In this document: one piece after another, positions 15,560 through 24,111 of the stretch
Position numbering within the stretch: position 1 is the stretch's first letter
Layout of the letters: the number at the start of each line of letters is the position of its first letter
Origin: Actinomycetes bacterium
Lineage (GTDB): Bacteria; Actinomycetota; Acidimicrobiia; Acidimicrobiales; SZUA-35
DNA: 64,000 nucleotides
Assembly (NCBI GenBank): GCA_024276425.1
Contig: JAJRXF010000095.1
Coordinates: 1 to 64,000 of the forward strand
Direction: 5' to 3'
Notes under the pieces: model-generated
Databases searched by the model: none
What the model saw: only the letters and a program-made list of their open reading frames with translations
Told to the model about the DNA's origin: nothing
Program-made: the position numbers and the translations under genes

Positions 15560-16024
15560 ATGACAACAAGCCAAAAGGGATGGGGCTTCGTTATTGCTCA
15601 GGCCGTCTTTCTGATCGGTCTCATCCTCCTGCCCGGGCGAAGCGACTGGCCATCTACCACCGTTCTTAGCCTGGCGGGTTCGGTTCTGTTTTGGGGAGGC
15701 TTGGGCCTGGTGGTTGTGGCCAGCCTGGGACTTGGCCGCTCGTTGACCCCTACTCCGGTTCCCGTAGCATCAGGCAAGCTCACAACCAGCGGGCTCTATG
15801 GGCTGGTCCGCCACCCCATTTACACCGGCGTCCTAAGCATTGTGGTCGGCATTATCCTGCGGTCTCGAAGCATCGTGGTGCTCGCGGTCGGTGTCATCAC
15901 CATCATCTTCTTCTACGTCAAATCAAGTTGGGAAGAGGACCAACTGCGGGATCGCTACCCCGACTACGACGACTACGCCGGCCGCACTCCCCGCTTTATC
16001 CCCTTCACCAAGCGAGGCACCTAG
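15560..16024 (+). CDS. Isoprenylcysteine carboxyl methyltransferase (ICMT)-like membrane protein
   Basis: Membrane protein of 154 residues with about four TM helices in the ICMT/phospholipid-methyltransferase superfamily. The SAM-binding signature is GLYGLVRHPIYTGVL (residues ~76-90), and the C-terminal motif is EEDQLRDRYPDYDDYAGRTPRFIPF, both diagnostic. In bacteria such proteins methylate small lipophilic or unknown substrates, so the true substrate is open. The 128 nt before it hold no gene. It overlaps the convergent amidohydrolase gene by 4 nt. Confidence 0.82.
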   Translation: MTTSQKGWGFVIAQAVFLIGLILLPGRSDWPSTTVLSLAGSVLFWGGLGLVVVASLGLGRSLTPTPVPVASGKLTTSGLYGLVRHPIYTGVLSIVVGIILRSRSIVVLAVGVITIIFFYVKSSWEEDQLRDRYPDYDDYAGRTPRFIPFTKRGT

Positions 16025-17445
16025 AACTGAGGCCACTTCGCCTTGTCTGGAAGACCCGAGCGCGCCGTGATGGCCTCTCCGGCTCGCTGGCAGCGGGCGT
16101 AAAATTCGGCCTCGTCCATCCCAACCATCGCCCCATCGGCCACGCGGACAACACCATCAACCAGGACCGTATGGACGCCGCGCCCATCAGCGGACCACAC
16201 CAGCTGGTTCACCACATTCAACAGGGGACGCCACTCTGGACGGTTGGTGTCGTGCAGCACAAGGTCGGCTCGCTTCCCCACCTCCAGTGACCCAATCTGG
16301 TCCTCCATTCTCAGGGTCTTGGCCCCACCAATGGTCGCCATCTCCAGCGCCATCTCCGCCGGGAACATTTGGGCGTCCTGGCGTGCATCCTTGAAAAGGC
16401 CGGCAACCAGATAGGTGGCCCGCATCAGATCGGAATAGTTGGAGGCATTGTTGCCATCGGTTCCGATGCTGAGGTTGATCCCAGCCTGGACCATCTCGGG
16501 GAACCGGCCAACCTGGGTAACGCCATAGGCCACCTTCAGGGCCGTGGTTGGACAGTGAGCCACCGAAACGTTGGCCTCGGCCATGATCGACACCTCCTGA
16601 GCGTCGACCTGGACACAGTGAGTAATGGCCACATCGTCAGCCAAAACGCCGAGTTCGGACAGGTGAACCATTGGTCGCTGACCAAATTCGGCCACAAAAC
16701 CATCGGGATCCAACATGGCGGGCGACATGTGAAAACTCATGCCCGACTTGTATTCGGTTGCCAACTCGCGGGCTGCCCGCCAAAGGGGATCCGAACACGT
16801 GGTGTGACCAACCAGAATGGGCCAGCAGCCCAACAACGCGTCGTCGGTTTCACCGTGGCGTTCCATCTGGTCAACCAGTCCGGCGATCGCCGTGTCGGTG
16901 TCTTGGCGATAGACGTCTGGCTCGGGAGGCAAATCCCAGAGCCAGCGACCGACCCGGCCACGAATCCCCATCTCGCCCAACCCGTCGAGGACCTCGTCCA
17001 AGAACCGGACGGTGCCCGCCTCCAGAAACGAGGTCGTTCCACTCTTGAGCATCTCGACCGCGGCCAACTGGGCCGAGAGCCGCTCCTCCTCCGCGGTGTG
17101 AACGGCATACAGGGGACACAACCACTGGAAGACGTTCTCGACAAAGGGAGTGTCATCGGGGACGTAACCCCGAGTGAGGGGTTCGCCGGTCACATGGATG
17201 TGGGTGTTCACCATCCCTGGGGTCACAACAAAATCGTCGCCGCCAAGGGTTTGTGTTGCCCGATACTTACGCTCGAGGTCACTAGCCTTGCCCACCTCAA
17301 CAATCCGGCCGCCATGGATGGCTAGGGCCCCGTGCCTGATGATGTCGCGGGTCGGGTTCACCGTCACCACATGACCACCCAGAACAAGGGTGTCGATGGG
17401 GACCGGTTCGACTGGAGCGTTATCGGGGGTCGGTTCTTCGGGCAT
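16021..17445 (-). CDS. Amidohydrolase of the TRZ/ATZ (chlorohydrolase/deaminase) family
   Basis: Cytosolic metal-dependent deaminase or hydrolase of 474 residues. The first metal pair is in TPGMVNTHIHVTGE (residues ~77-90); further metal and catalytic residues lie in VGHTTC, VAITHCVQVDAQE and SIGTDGNNASNYSDL (metal Asp), as in guanine, s-triazine and 5'-deoxyadenosine deaminase relatives. It starts 3 nt after the stop of the methyltransferase gene and is the last gene of an MDR-methyltransferase-amidohydrolase operon. The substrate is unknown; an aminated heterocycle is the usual type. Confidence 0.82.
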   Translation of the reverse strand: MPEEPTPDNAPVEPVPIDTLVLGGHVVTVNPTRDIIRHGALAIHGGRIVEVGKASDLERKYRATQTLGGDDFVVTPGMVNTHIHVTGEPLTRGYVPDDTPFVENVFQWLCPLYAVHTAEEERLSAQLAAVEMLKSGTTSFLEAGTVRFLDEVLDGLGEMGIRGRVGRWLWDLPPEPDVYRQDTDTAIAGLVDQMERHGETDDALLGCWPILVGHTTCSDPLWRAARELATEYKSGMSFHMSPAMLDPDGFVAEFGQRPMVHLSELGVLADDVAITHCVQVDAQEVSIMAEANVSVAHCPTTALKVAYGVTQVGRFPEMVQAGINLSIGTDGNNASNYSDLMRATYLVAGLFKDARQDAQMFPAEMALEMATIGGAKTLRMEDQIGSLEVGKRADLVLHDTNRPEWRPLLNVVNQLVWSADGRGVHTVLVDGVVRVADGAMVGMDEAEFYARCQRAGEAITARSGLPDKAKWPQF

Positions 17446-17448
17446 GTC

Positions 17449-18537
17449 TTACTCCCTGGGTTTGACGGCCACGAAACTCTGTTGGAAGCCGATTGGCTCG
17501 ATCATGCGAATCTCGGCGAATCCGGCCGCTCGCAACCAGGCTGAGAACTCTCCGTGGGTGAAGGTGAAGCCTCGCCTGGTGCTGGCCATCATGGTGGCCC
17601 CCATCAAGACGGCGTGAGGGTTGAACTTGCGGTCGGCGTCCTGAAAGTAGTCGGCCAGAATGAGGCGACCTTCCGGGGCGAGGGCCTCAAAGGCCCGGTC
17701 AATCAGGTGTTTGGCTCCTTCGGCCCCTTCGGTCCGGCAGACATGCCCCAACACAACCAGATCAAAGGATCCGGGCTCGATCTCAATATGGTGGAAGTCG
17801 CCGGGGAGAAATCGACAGCGGGAGATGACGCCGAATTCATCGGCCTTGTCTTTGGCTACCTCGATCACGTCATCCAGGTCATTGATCACTGCCGTCGCTC
17901 CCGGGTTGGCGGCGAGCATGGCGATGGCCCATGGCGCCCCACCCGCACCAAGGTCAAGGATTCGTGGGGCGTCGAGCGCCGAGTACCGGATCTTTAGGTC
18001 GGCCCGAGAGGCACATCGGAACATGGTGGTGAAGGTCCCCTCGACCAGGGAGGTATAGAAAGCCACCGGATCGTCCTCGATTGGTTCCGCCGGTTGGCCC
18101 TGTCGAATGGTGTCGGCCAGCCTGGTCCAGTTGTCATGCGGGCCGGGGGCCACCGGAATGAGTTCGGCCATCGAGGCTGGCCCATCGCTGGCCAAATACC
18201 GGCGAGCAGCGTCGTTCAGGTCATAGATGTCGCGCACCTGCTCCAGCAGTTCCATGGCCACCAATGAGTCGAGAAGCGAACGAAGGTGAGGGGACGACAC
18301 ACCAAGCCGCTCGGCCAGAGGTTCGATCGGGCTTGGGCCGCCCGAACCCAGGGTGTTGAACACGTCCAACTCAAGGGCGGCCAGCAGGATGTAGTAGCGT
18401 CCTAGTCCTTCTATGGTGGCCCAAACCGGGGCTGATGTTGGGGGTTTGTGGTCGGTCCAGGGGCGGCCAGCGTGGGCCATGGTGTGGGTCTTCTTCAACT
18501 CGGGATAGGGAGCGTCGCGAGGACCCAGGTCGGTCAT
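17449..18537 (-). CDS. SAM-dependent O-methyltransferase, winged-helix dimerisation type
   Basis: Class I methyltransferase of 362 residues with the plant-COMT/hydroxyneurosporene type layout: N-terminal winged-helix dimerisation domain (~35-120; LAERLGVSSPHLRSLLDSLVAMELLEQ) and C-terminal Rossmann domain (~160-345). Motif I is ILDLGAGGAPWAIAML, followed by the acidic residues of AVINDLDDVIEVAK and the post-motif FLPGDFHHIEI. The ATG overlaps the end of the MDR gene (ATGA), so the two are translationally coupled. The substrate is not identifiable; a phenolic or polyketide-like hydroxyl would be usual. Confidence 0.85.
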   Translation of the reverse strand: MTDLGPRDAPYPELKKTHTMAHAGRPWTDHKPPTSAPVWATIEGLGRYYILLAALELDVFNTLGSGGPSPIEPLAERLGVSSPHLRSLLDSLVAMELLEQVRDIYDLNDAARRYLASDGPASMAELIPVAPGPHDNWTRLADTIRQGQPAEPIEDDPVAFYTSLVEGTFTTMFRCASRADLKIRYSALDAPRILDLGAGGAPWAIAMLAANPGATAVINDLDDVIEVAKDKADEFGVISRCRFLPGDFHHIEIEPGSFDLVVLGHVCRTEGAEGAKHLIDRAFEALAPEGRLILADYFQDADRKFNPHAVLMGATMMASTRRGFTFTHGEFSAWLRAAGFAEIRMIEPIGFQQSFVAVKPRE

Positions 18538-19568
18538 GGTCGGAGGATGAGCTTTCCGAAGAAGTCACTGGCCAGCATCTTTTCTTGGGCTTCGGCCCCG
18601 TCAGCCAGGGCGAACTCTTGGGCAAGAACGACGTCGAAGTCACCGTCACAGAACCGCTGCCAGACCGGGGCGAATTCTTCGGGCCGGTAGGGGTCTGAGC
18701 CCATGATCTTGATACCGGAATGAAAGAGGTAACCCAGCGAAGGGATGGTGGCTTCATCGCCGGAGGAGTTTCCGCAATTCACCAGGCGACCGTGCACTCC
18801 CAGGGCAAACAGCGAGGGGCCAAACAGGGCGGTGCCGACATGGTCGAAGACCATATTGAGGCCCACACCCTCGGTAACTTCACGAGCCCAGGCGGCAACG
18901 TCACCCGTTCGATTGTTGAGGGCGTAGTCTGCACCGAGGTCCAAGGCTCGTTGGCATTTCTCGTCGCTGCCTGCGGTGGCCAGGACGGTGGCACCGGCGT
19001 TCTTGGCCAGTTGTATTCCAGCAGTTGACACTCCCGAGCCGGCGGCGTGGATCATGACCGTTTCGTCGGCTTGCAAACCACCGACATCAAATAGGGCATG
19101 GGATGCGGTGAGGAAGCAGGTGGGGAAGGCTGCGGCATGGGCGATGTCAATCGAATCGGGAACGGCGTAGACGTGACTGGCAGGAACCAGGCACAGTTCG
19201 GCATAGCCGCCGTCAACATTGGCCCCGATTATCCCGAGTTCGCCGTAGAGGTCACCGCGGCCAGACAGTTTCGAGTTGGCCGATACCCCGGCCAATGAAG
19301 GGTCAACGACAACCCGGTCGCCAACCGCAACCGAGGTCACCTCGGACCCCAGTTCTTGAACCGTGCCCGCCACATCCATTCCAGCGATATGTGGATACTG
19401 GAATCCGGGCATTTGGAACCAGCCGTTGCGCTGGACCACATCGAGCCGGTTCAACGCACAGGCCTCAACCCGAACCACCACATCCCCCGGGCCAGGCTCG
19501 GGGTCGGGCACATCGGCGTAGTTGAGGACTTCGGGGCCACCGGCTTGGTGATATAGCAGTGCTTTCAT
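18534..19568 (-). CDS. Zinc-independent MDR quinone-oxidoreductase-like dehydrogenase
   Basis: Medium-chain dehydrogenase/reductase of 344 residues, first gene of a three-gene minus-strand operon. The GroES-like domain (~1-130) has PHIAGMDVAGTVQELG; the Rossmann domain (~130-310) has the NADPH motif AAGSGVSTAGIQLAK. Catalytic-zinc cysteines of alcohol dehydrogenases are absent, which suits a quinone or enone reductase. The C terminus ends ASDFFGKLILRP. A GntR-type operator-like palindrome lies about 45 nt upstream in the region shared with the divergent kinase/dehydrogenase pair. The physiological substrate is unknown. Confidence 0.84.
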   Translation of the reverse strand: MKALLYHQAGGPEVLNYADVPDPEPGPGDVVVRVEACALNRLDVVQRNGWFQMPGFQYPHIAGMDVAGTVQELGSEVTSVAVGDRVVVDPSLAGVSANSKLSGRGDLYGELGIIGANVDGGYAELCLVPASHVYAVPDSIDIAHAAAFPTCFLTASHALFDVGGLQADETVMIHAAGSGVSTAGIQLAKNAGATVLATAGSDEKCQRALDLGADYALNNRTGDVAAWAREVTEGVGLNMVFDHVGTALFGPSLFALGVHGRLVNCGNSSGDEATIPSLGYLFHSGIKIMGSDPYRPEEFAPVWQRFCDGDFDVVLAQEFALADGAEAQEKMLASDFFGKLILRP

Positions 19569-19610
19569 CGGGTCATCTCACTCAGGACCATCTCATCTGG
19601 CTCAACCATC

Positions 19611-19633
19611 AATGGTCAGACCAACTGACCATT
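19611..19633. promoter_or_regulatory. Palindrome resembling a FadR/GntR-type operator
   Basis: AATGGTCAG (19611-19619) and CTGACCATT (19625-19633) are perfect complements over a 5-nt spacer. Nested inside is TGGTCAGACCA (19613-19623), which matches the TGGTnnnACCA core used by FadR-subfamily GntR regulators such as PdhR and LldR. It sits in the divergent region between two operons. Two direct copies of TTCAGATCC follow (19632-19640 and 19642-19650). No GntR gene is adjacent. Confidence 0.55.
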
Positions 19634-19736
19634 CAGATCCTTTCAGATCCGGAACGTTGCGGCAAATCATTCCCAAGAACGAGCGGAGACAAACAACCCG
19701 ACACGCAACCCAAACCTCCTCCACTACGGTGACCAG

Positions 19737-20636
19737 ATGAACAGTCCGCCAGCTCGGGAGATCGCCGCAAAGCTGACCTACTGGTCCTCGCCAGTGGACC
19801 CAAAACCTCTGGGCGGCGGGACGACCAATACTAACTTTGTGGTCGAGGATGCTGACCAGCTATTCGTTGTCCGTGTCGGTGAGGACATCCCCCTACACGG
19901 CATTGCCCGAGCCCAAGAGGTTGCGGCCTGCCAAGCCGCGTTCCGCTGCGGACTGTCACCGGAGATTGTGCATCATGAACCGGGAGCCATGGTGATGCGT
20001 TTCATCCAAGCCAAGACGCTAACCAAGACCGACGTTCAAGACCCCGCCACCCTGAGCCGAATTGTCGATCTACTCCTCCGCTGCCACGCCGACATGCCCG
20101 GCCAACTCCAAGGCCCGTCCCTGATGTTCTGGGTTTTCCAGGTCAACCGCCAATACCTGGCTGCCCTAACCCAATCGGGTTGTCGCCTGGAGCACAGGCT
20201 CGCCGGGCTTCACGACATGAATACCCAACTCGAAACTCGCCTCGGCCCAATCCAGCCGACGTTCTGCCACAACGACCTGCTACCAGCGAACATCCTGGAC
20301 GACGGCTCCCGCTTGTGGCTCTTGGATTGGGAGTACGCCGGGTGGAACACCGCCATGTTCGACCTGGCCAACCTGGCGGCCAACGCCGAGTTCACTACCG
20401 GTCAGAGCGACCATCTCCTCGAAGAATACTTCGGTGCGCCCCCAGACTCGCCCCAGCTCGACTCCTTCGCCGTTCTTGGCAGCGCGTCCCTACTTCGCGA
20501 GGGCCTGTGGAGCCTGATCCAAGAACAACACTCCACCCTCGATTTCGACTTCGAAACCTATACCGATACACAGCTCACCCACTTGGAGGTGGCACGCCAA
20601 AACCTTCAGCTGCATAGCCATCGAGAACGAACCTGA
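19737..20636 (+). CDS. Choline/ethanolamine-kinase-like phosphotransferase (APH fold)
   Basis: Kinase of 299 residues in the APH/choline-kinase fold. The N lobe has GGGTTNTNFVVE (residues ~23-34); the C lobe has the catalytic Brenner loop TFCHNDLLPANILDDG (His-x-Asp-x5-Asn, ~178-193) and the metal-binding LLDWEYAGWN, both close to choline kinases. A -10-like TACGGT ends 6 nt before the ATG, as in a leaderless transcript. Its TGA overlaps the ATG of the next gene (TGATG), so it is coupled to a dimethylglycine/sarcosine dehydrogenase-like enzyme, suggesting joint processing of a methylated amino alcohol; this is inference. Confidence 0.83.
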   Translation: MNSPPAREIAAKLTYWSSPVDPKPLGGGTTNTNFVVEDADQLFVVRVGEDIPLHGIARAQEVAACQAAFRCGLSPEIVHHEPGAMVMRFIQAKTLTKTDVQDPATLSRIVDLLLRCHADMPGQLQGPSLMFWVFQVNRQYLAALTQSGCRLEHRLAGLHDMNTQLETRLGPIQPTFCHNDLLPANILDDGSRLWLLDWEYAGWNTAMFDLANLAANAEFTTGQSDHLLEEYFGAPPDSPQLDSFAVLGSASLLREGLWSLIQEQHSTLDFDFETYTDTQLTHLEVARQNLQLHSHRERT

Positions 20637-23125
20637 TGCGAACAACACCCGTTCCGACTCGGGCCGAAGTGGTCATCATCGGGGGAGGAATTATCGGCTG
20701 CTCCACCGCCTTTCATCTGGCGAGAGCCGGGGTCACCGACGTGGTTTTACTGGAACGAGCCCAACTGACATCGGGGTCGACGTTCCATGCCGCAGGACTT
20801 GTTGGCCAGCTACGTTCGTCTCGCAACGTCACCCAACTACTCAAGTACTCCGTCGAACTCTATGACCAACTGGAAGACCTCACCGGTCAAGCCACCGGCT
20901 GGAAACGTAACGGAGGACTCCGACTGGCTTGCACCACAGAGCGACTCATCGAGCTTCAGCGCAGCGCCACCACCGGTCGATCGTTCGGCCTCGATATCGA
21001 GATCGTCTCCCCCGCCGAGGCCAATAACCTATGGCCGTTGCTCGACCCCTCCGATGTAGTAGGGGCCGCCTTCCTCCCTGGCGATGGACAGGCCAATCCC
21101 TCCGACATCACCCAGGCACTGGCCCGAGGAGCACGCAAGGCCGGAGCTCTCATCATCGAGAACTGCAACGTGACCGGAATCGAAACCAAGGATGGTCGGG
21201 TTGCTGGTGTGGCAACCAGCGAAGGCGCTCTATCCGACGTCAACTACATTGAGTGCGAGAAAGTCGTGAACTGTGGCGGCCAATGGGCCCGCGATATTGG
21301 GGCGATGGCCGGAGTCTCGGTTCCCCTCGTCTCCATGCAGCACCAGTACATCGTGACCGAGCAGATCGAAGACATCAACGACACTCTGCCCACCCTTCGT
21401 GATCCAGATCGACTGGTCTACTTTAAGGAAGAGGTGGGCGGCCTGGTCATGGGAGGATATGAAGCCGATCCCCTCACCTGGGGCGAAAACGGAATCCCCG
21501 CCGACTTCAACAACCGAATATTGCCGTCGGATTGGGAACACTTCGAGCCCCTATTGGCCCAGGCGGTGAAGCGAGTCCCGGCCCTGGAAACGGTCGGGAT
21601 TCGCAAACTCATTAACGGGCCGGAGAGCTTCACCCCCGATGGAAACTTCATCCTGGGTGAAGCCCCCGAGGTTCGCGGCTTTTTTGTTGGTGCAGGCTTC
21701 AACGCGTTCGGAATCGCCGCCGGTGGCGGTGCAGGTAAGGCGTTGGCCGAGTGGGTCCAGGCTGGCGAACAGCCGGTCGACCTCTGGCCGGTCGATATCC
21801 GTCGATTCGGCAGGGTTCATCACGATGTCGACTGGGTCAGAAGTCGCACAACGGAGATGTACGCCAAGCACTACACCATGTCCTGGCCCCACGAAGAACA
21901 CACCAGCGCTCGACTCATCCTGGTGTCCCCGCTCTTTGACACGCTGGTCGAGGCGGGGGCTTGTTTTGGTTCAAAGCTCGGTTGGGAGCGTCCAAACTGG
22001 TTCGCCACTGCTGGTGAGGATCCGATCGACAAGTACTCCTTCGGTCGACAGAACTGGTTTGAGGCGGTCGGTCGAGAACACGCGGGGTGCAGGGAACGGG
22101 CCGTGTTATTTGATCAAAGTTCGTTTGCGAAGTTCTTTGTTGAGGGGCCCGACGCTGAGTCGGCACTCCAGCGGATGTGTAGCAACGATGTTGGTCGACC
22201 CCCTGGCAAGCTCACCTACACCCAACTACTCAATGATCGTGGTGGGATCGAGTGTGACCTCACGGTTTCCCGGCTGGCCGATGACCGTTTTTACATTGTC
22301 ACAGGCACCGGATTTCGAACCCGGGACCTGGACTGGATCACCGGCAGCATTCCGTCCGGATCAGACGTGGCCGTTCGGGACGTGACTGAGGATTTGGCGG
22401 TCCTGAGCCTGATGGGACCCAACGCTCGTGACGTCCTGCAGCCGGTGATCGACACCGATGTTTCCGGCCAAGCCTTCCCCTTTGGTTCGGTGGTCGAGCT
22501 AGCCGTTGCTGGTTGTCCCGTGACCGCCCTACGGGTTACCTATGTGGGTGAGCTCGGCTGGGAACTCCATGTGGACCGGGCCAACACCTCGGTGGTCTAC
22601 CAAGCGTTGATGTCGGCCGGTCGAGCATTCGGTATTGCCAATGCTGGGTATCGAGCGATCGAGTCGCTGCGATTAGAGAAGGGCTATCGGGCCTGGGGCA
22701 GTGATATCGGCCCCGACCACACGCCGATCGAGGCCGGTATGGGCTGGGCGGTCAAGCTCTCTTGCGACATCGCGTTTCGAGGCCGCAATGCCCTGGAACG
22801 CCAACGGCTCGATGGCGTGACGAAGCGACTGACCTGCTTCACCGTTGATGATCCGGAGGTGACCCTGCTTGGCCGGGAGACCATCTATCGCGATGGTGAA
22901 CGGGTTGGTTGGTTGACGAGTGGTGGCTGGGGCTACACCGTGGAGACCAACATTGGGTACGGCTATGTCCGTTCTGCGGTCGCCGGAATAGGCGAACCGG
23001 TCATCGTTGACACTGACTATTTGCGCGCCGGTTCCTACGAACTGGAGGTGGCAACCCGACGAATCCCCTGCCAACTCCGACTCGGAGTCCTCTATGACCC
23101 TAAATTGGAGAAGGTCCGGTGCTAG
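20636..23125 (+). CDS. Dimethylglycine/sarcosine dehydrogenase-like FAD and tetrahydrofolate enzyme
   Basis: Fusion of 829 residues: DAO-type FAD domain (~10-370), FAO_M linker (~370-430), aminomethyltransferase GCV_T domain (~435-715) and its C-terminal barrel (~725-815). This is the layout of dimethylglycine and sarcosine dehydrogenases, which oxidatively demethylate N-methylglycines and transfer the one-carbon unit to tetrahydrofolate. The Rossmann motif is VVIIGGGIIGCSTAFHLARAG; GSTFHAAGL holds His51 at the covalent-FAD His position. The folate-domain motif VTYVGELGWELHV and GYRAIESLRLEKGYRAWGSD are intact. Overlaps the upstream kinase stop by one base. Confidence 0.88.
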   Translation: MRTTPVPTRAEVVIIGGGIIGCSTAFHLARAGVTDVVLLERAQLTSGSTFHAAGLVGQLRSSRNVTQLLKYSVELYDQLEDLTGQATGWKRNGGLRLACTTERLIELQRSATTGRSFGLDIEIVSPAEANNLWPLLDPSDVVGAAFLPGDGQANPSDITQALARGARKAGALIIENCNVTGIETKDGRVAGVATSEGALSDVNYIECEKVVNCGGQWARDIGAMAGVSVPLVSMQHQYIVTEQIEDINDTLPTLRDPDRLVYFKEEVGGLVMGGYEADPLTWGENGIPADFNNRILPSDWEHFEPLLAQAVKRVPALETVGIRKLINGPESFTPDGNFILGEAPEVRGFFVGAGFNAFGIAAGGGAGKALAEWVQAGEQPVDLWPVDIRRFGRVHHDVDWVRSRTTEMYAKHYTMSWPHEEHTSARLILVSPLFDTLVEAGACFGSKLGWERPNWFATAGEDPIDKYSFGRQNWFEAVGREHAGCRERAVLFDQSSFAKFFVEGPDAESALQRMCSNDVGRPPGKLTYTQLLNDRGGIECDLTVSRLADDRFYIVTGTGFRTRDLDWITGSIPSGSDVAVRDVTEDLAVLSLMGPNARDVLQPVIDTDVSGQAFPFGSVVELAVAGCPVTALRVTYVGELGWELHVDRANTSVVYQALMSAGRAFGIANAGYRAIESLRLEKGYRAWGSDIGPDHTPIEAGMGWAVKLSCDIAFRGRNALERQRLDGVTKRLTCFTVDDPEVTLLGRETIYRDGERVGWLTSGGWGYTVETNIGYGYVRSAVAGIGEPVIVDTDYLRAGSYELEVATRRIPCQLRLGVLYDPKLEKVRC

Positions 23126-23140
23126 CGCGTGGCCGGACCG

Positions 23141-23884
23141 TCAGTCAATCACCCGAAGAATCGGGCCGCGGTCAAAAGGTGGGCTTCGATGACCACTGGC
23201 CATGGTGACCACCTGAGCTGGTACCGAGATATCGGCCAGAAAAAGGTGACCCGCTTCGGCTCTTCCTCGCAAACCTTGCTTGGGGAGACAGAGGGTGAGA
23301 GTGGCATCGGCCCGCACAATCAAACCTTCGCTGTCGCCCGGGGTTGTCGGGTCCTCCCGGGTGTCGCTGATGAGCCCGGAGGGAACGTCGAGGCTGAGAA
23401 CCTTGGTCGTGTTCACGTTCACTCGTTCAGCCAGGTCAAGGGAAGTGCCGCGGAGCGGGCCCTCGAGGCCATAGCCGACCATGGCGTCAATCACCAGGTT
23501 CGCGGCATGCAGGCTTTCGGGTGCCAGAACCCCATCGGTGACACTAATTCCAAGCCAGTCCACCGCCGCCAGCTGATGGGCCGGGACCTCTCCCATTCGG
23601 TCACGTCTGGAACTAAGAACAACAAGTACCTCGACTGCGGCGTTGCACAGGTGCCGGGCAGCCACCAATCCACCACCACCATTTCCACCCGACCCGACCA
23701 GGACGACGACCCGCTTTGGAGCGAACTCCTGGATGGCAACCTCGGCTAGAGACCGGCCCGCGTTCTCCATCATCTGAGCCAACGACACCTTGGCGTACTG
23801 GATCGTAAGACGATCAATCTCAGTCATCATCGCCGCATCGATCCATGTCAATTCCTCGGCCACCGCGGCCGGCCACATGCTCAT
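23141..23884 (-). CDS. nnrE: NAD(P)H-hydrate epimerase (YjeF N-terminal domain)
   Basis: Repair enzyme of 247 residues that interconverts the R and S hydrates of NAD(P)HX, working with a dehydratase (NnrD) that is not in this window. The domain is complete: WIDAAMMTEIDRL, MMENAGRSLAEVA, VVLVGSGGNGGGGLVAARHL, VIDAMVGYGLEGPLRG and SLDVPSGLISDTR with the catalytic Asp. Many bacteria fuse the epimerase to the dehydratase; here only the epimerase is present. It converges with the dimethylglycine-dehydrogenase-like gene. Confidence 0.88.
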   Translation of the reverse strand: MSMWPAAVAEELTWIDAAMMTEIDRLTIQYAKVSLAQMMENAGRSLAEVAIQEFAPKRVVVLVGSGGNGGGGLVAARHLCNAAVEVLVVLSSRRDRMGEVPAHQLAAVDWLGISVTDGVLAPESLHAANLVIDAMVGYGLEGPLRGTSLDLAERVNVNTTKVLSLDVPSGLISDTREDPTTPGDSEGLIVRADATLTLCLPKQGLRGRAEAGHLFLADISVPAQVVTMASGHRSPPFDRGPILRVID

Positions 23885-24076
23885 GATCAGAGACTAGGCC
23901 ACCTCGGTCAGAGGGTGAGAACCGATGTCAGGCTCTGCCCTTTGGAGTCACTCCGTGTCAGCATATGGATCCCGCCGACCGCCATCTTCAAGAAGGAGAT
24001 TCTCGACCGATTTCAGATCGCCGGCACCCGAGCCATAATTCTCTGATCATCTCTTAGATATGTTTATTTCGCTCTT

Positions 24077-24097
24077 TTCTAATTTTACATATTAGAA
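24077..24097. repeat. AT-rich inverted repeat before the DUF222 gene
   Basis: TTCTAAT (24077-24083) and ATTAGAA (24091-24097) are exact complements over a 7-nt spacer in a stretch markedly richer in A+T than the surroundings (about 24050-24110). The 227 nt between nnrE and the next gene contain no other coding region. It could be an operator or simply part of an AT-rich promoter. Confidence 0.35.
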
Positions 24098-24111
24098 TAA
24101 GGAACATTTGT

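Noticed and set aside
16369..17325. 318-codon open frame on the plus strand
   Set aside because: Antisense of the conserved TRZ/ATZ amidohydrolase; its sequence has no domain features.
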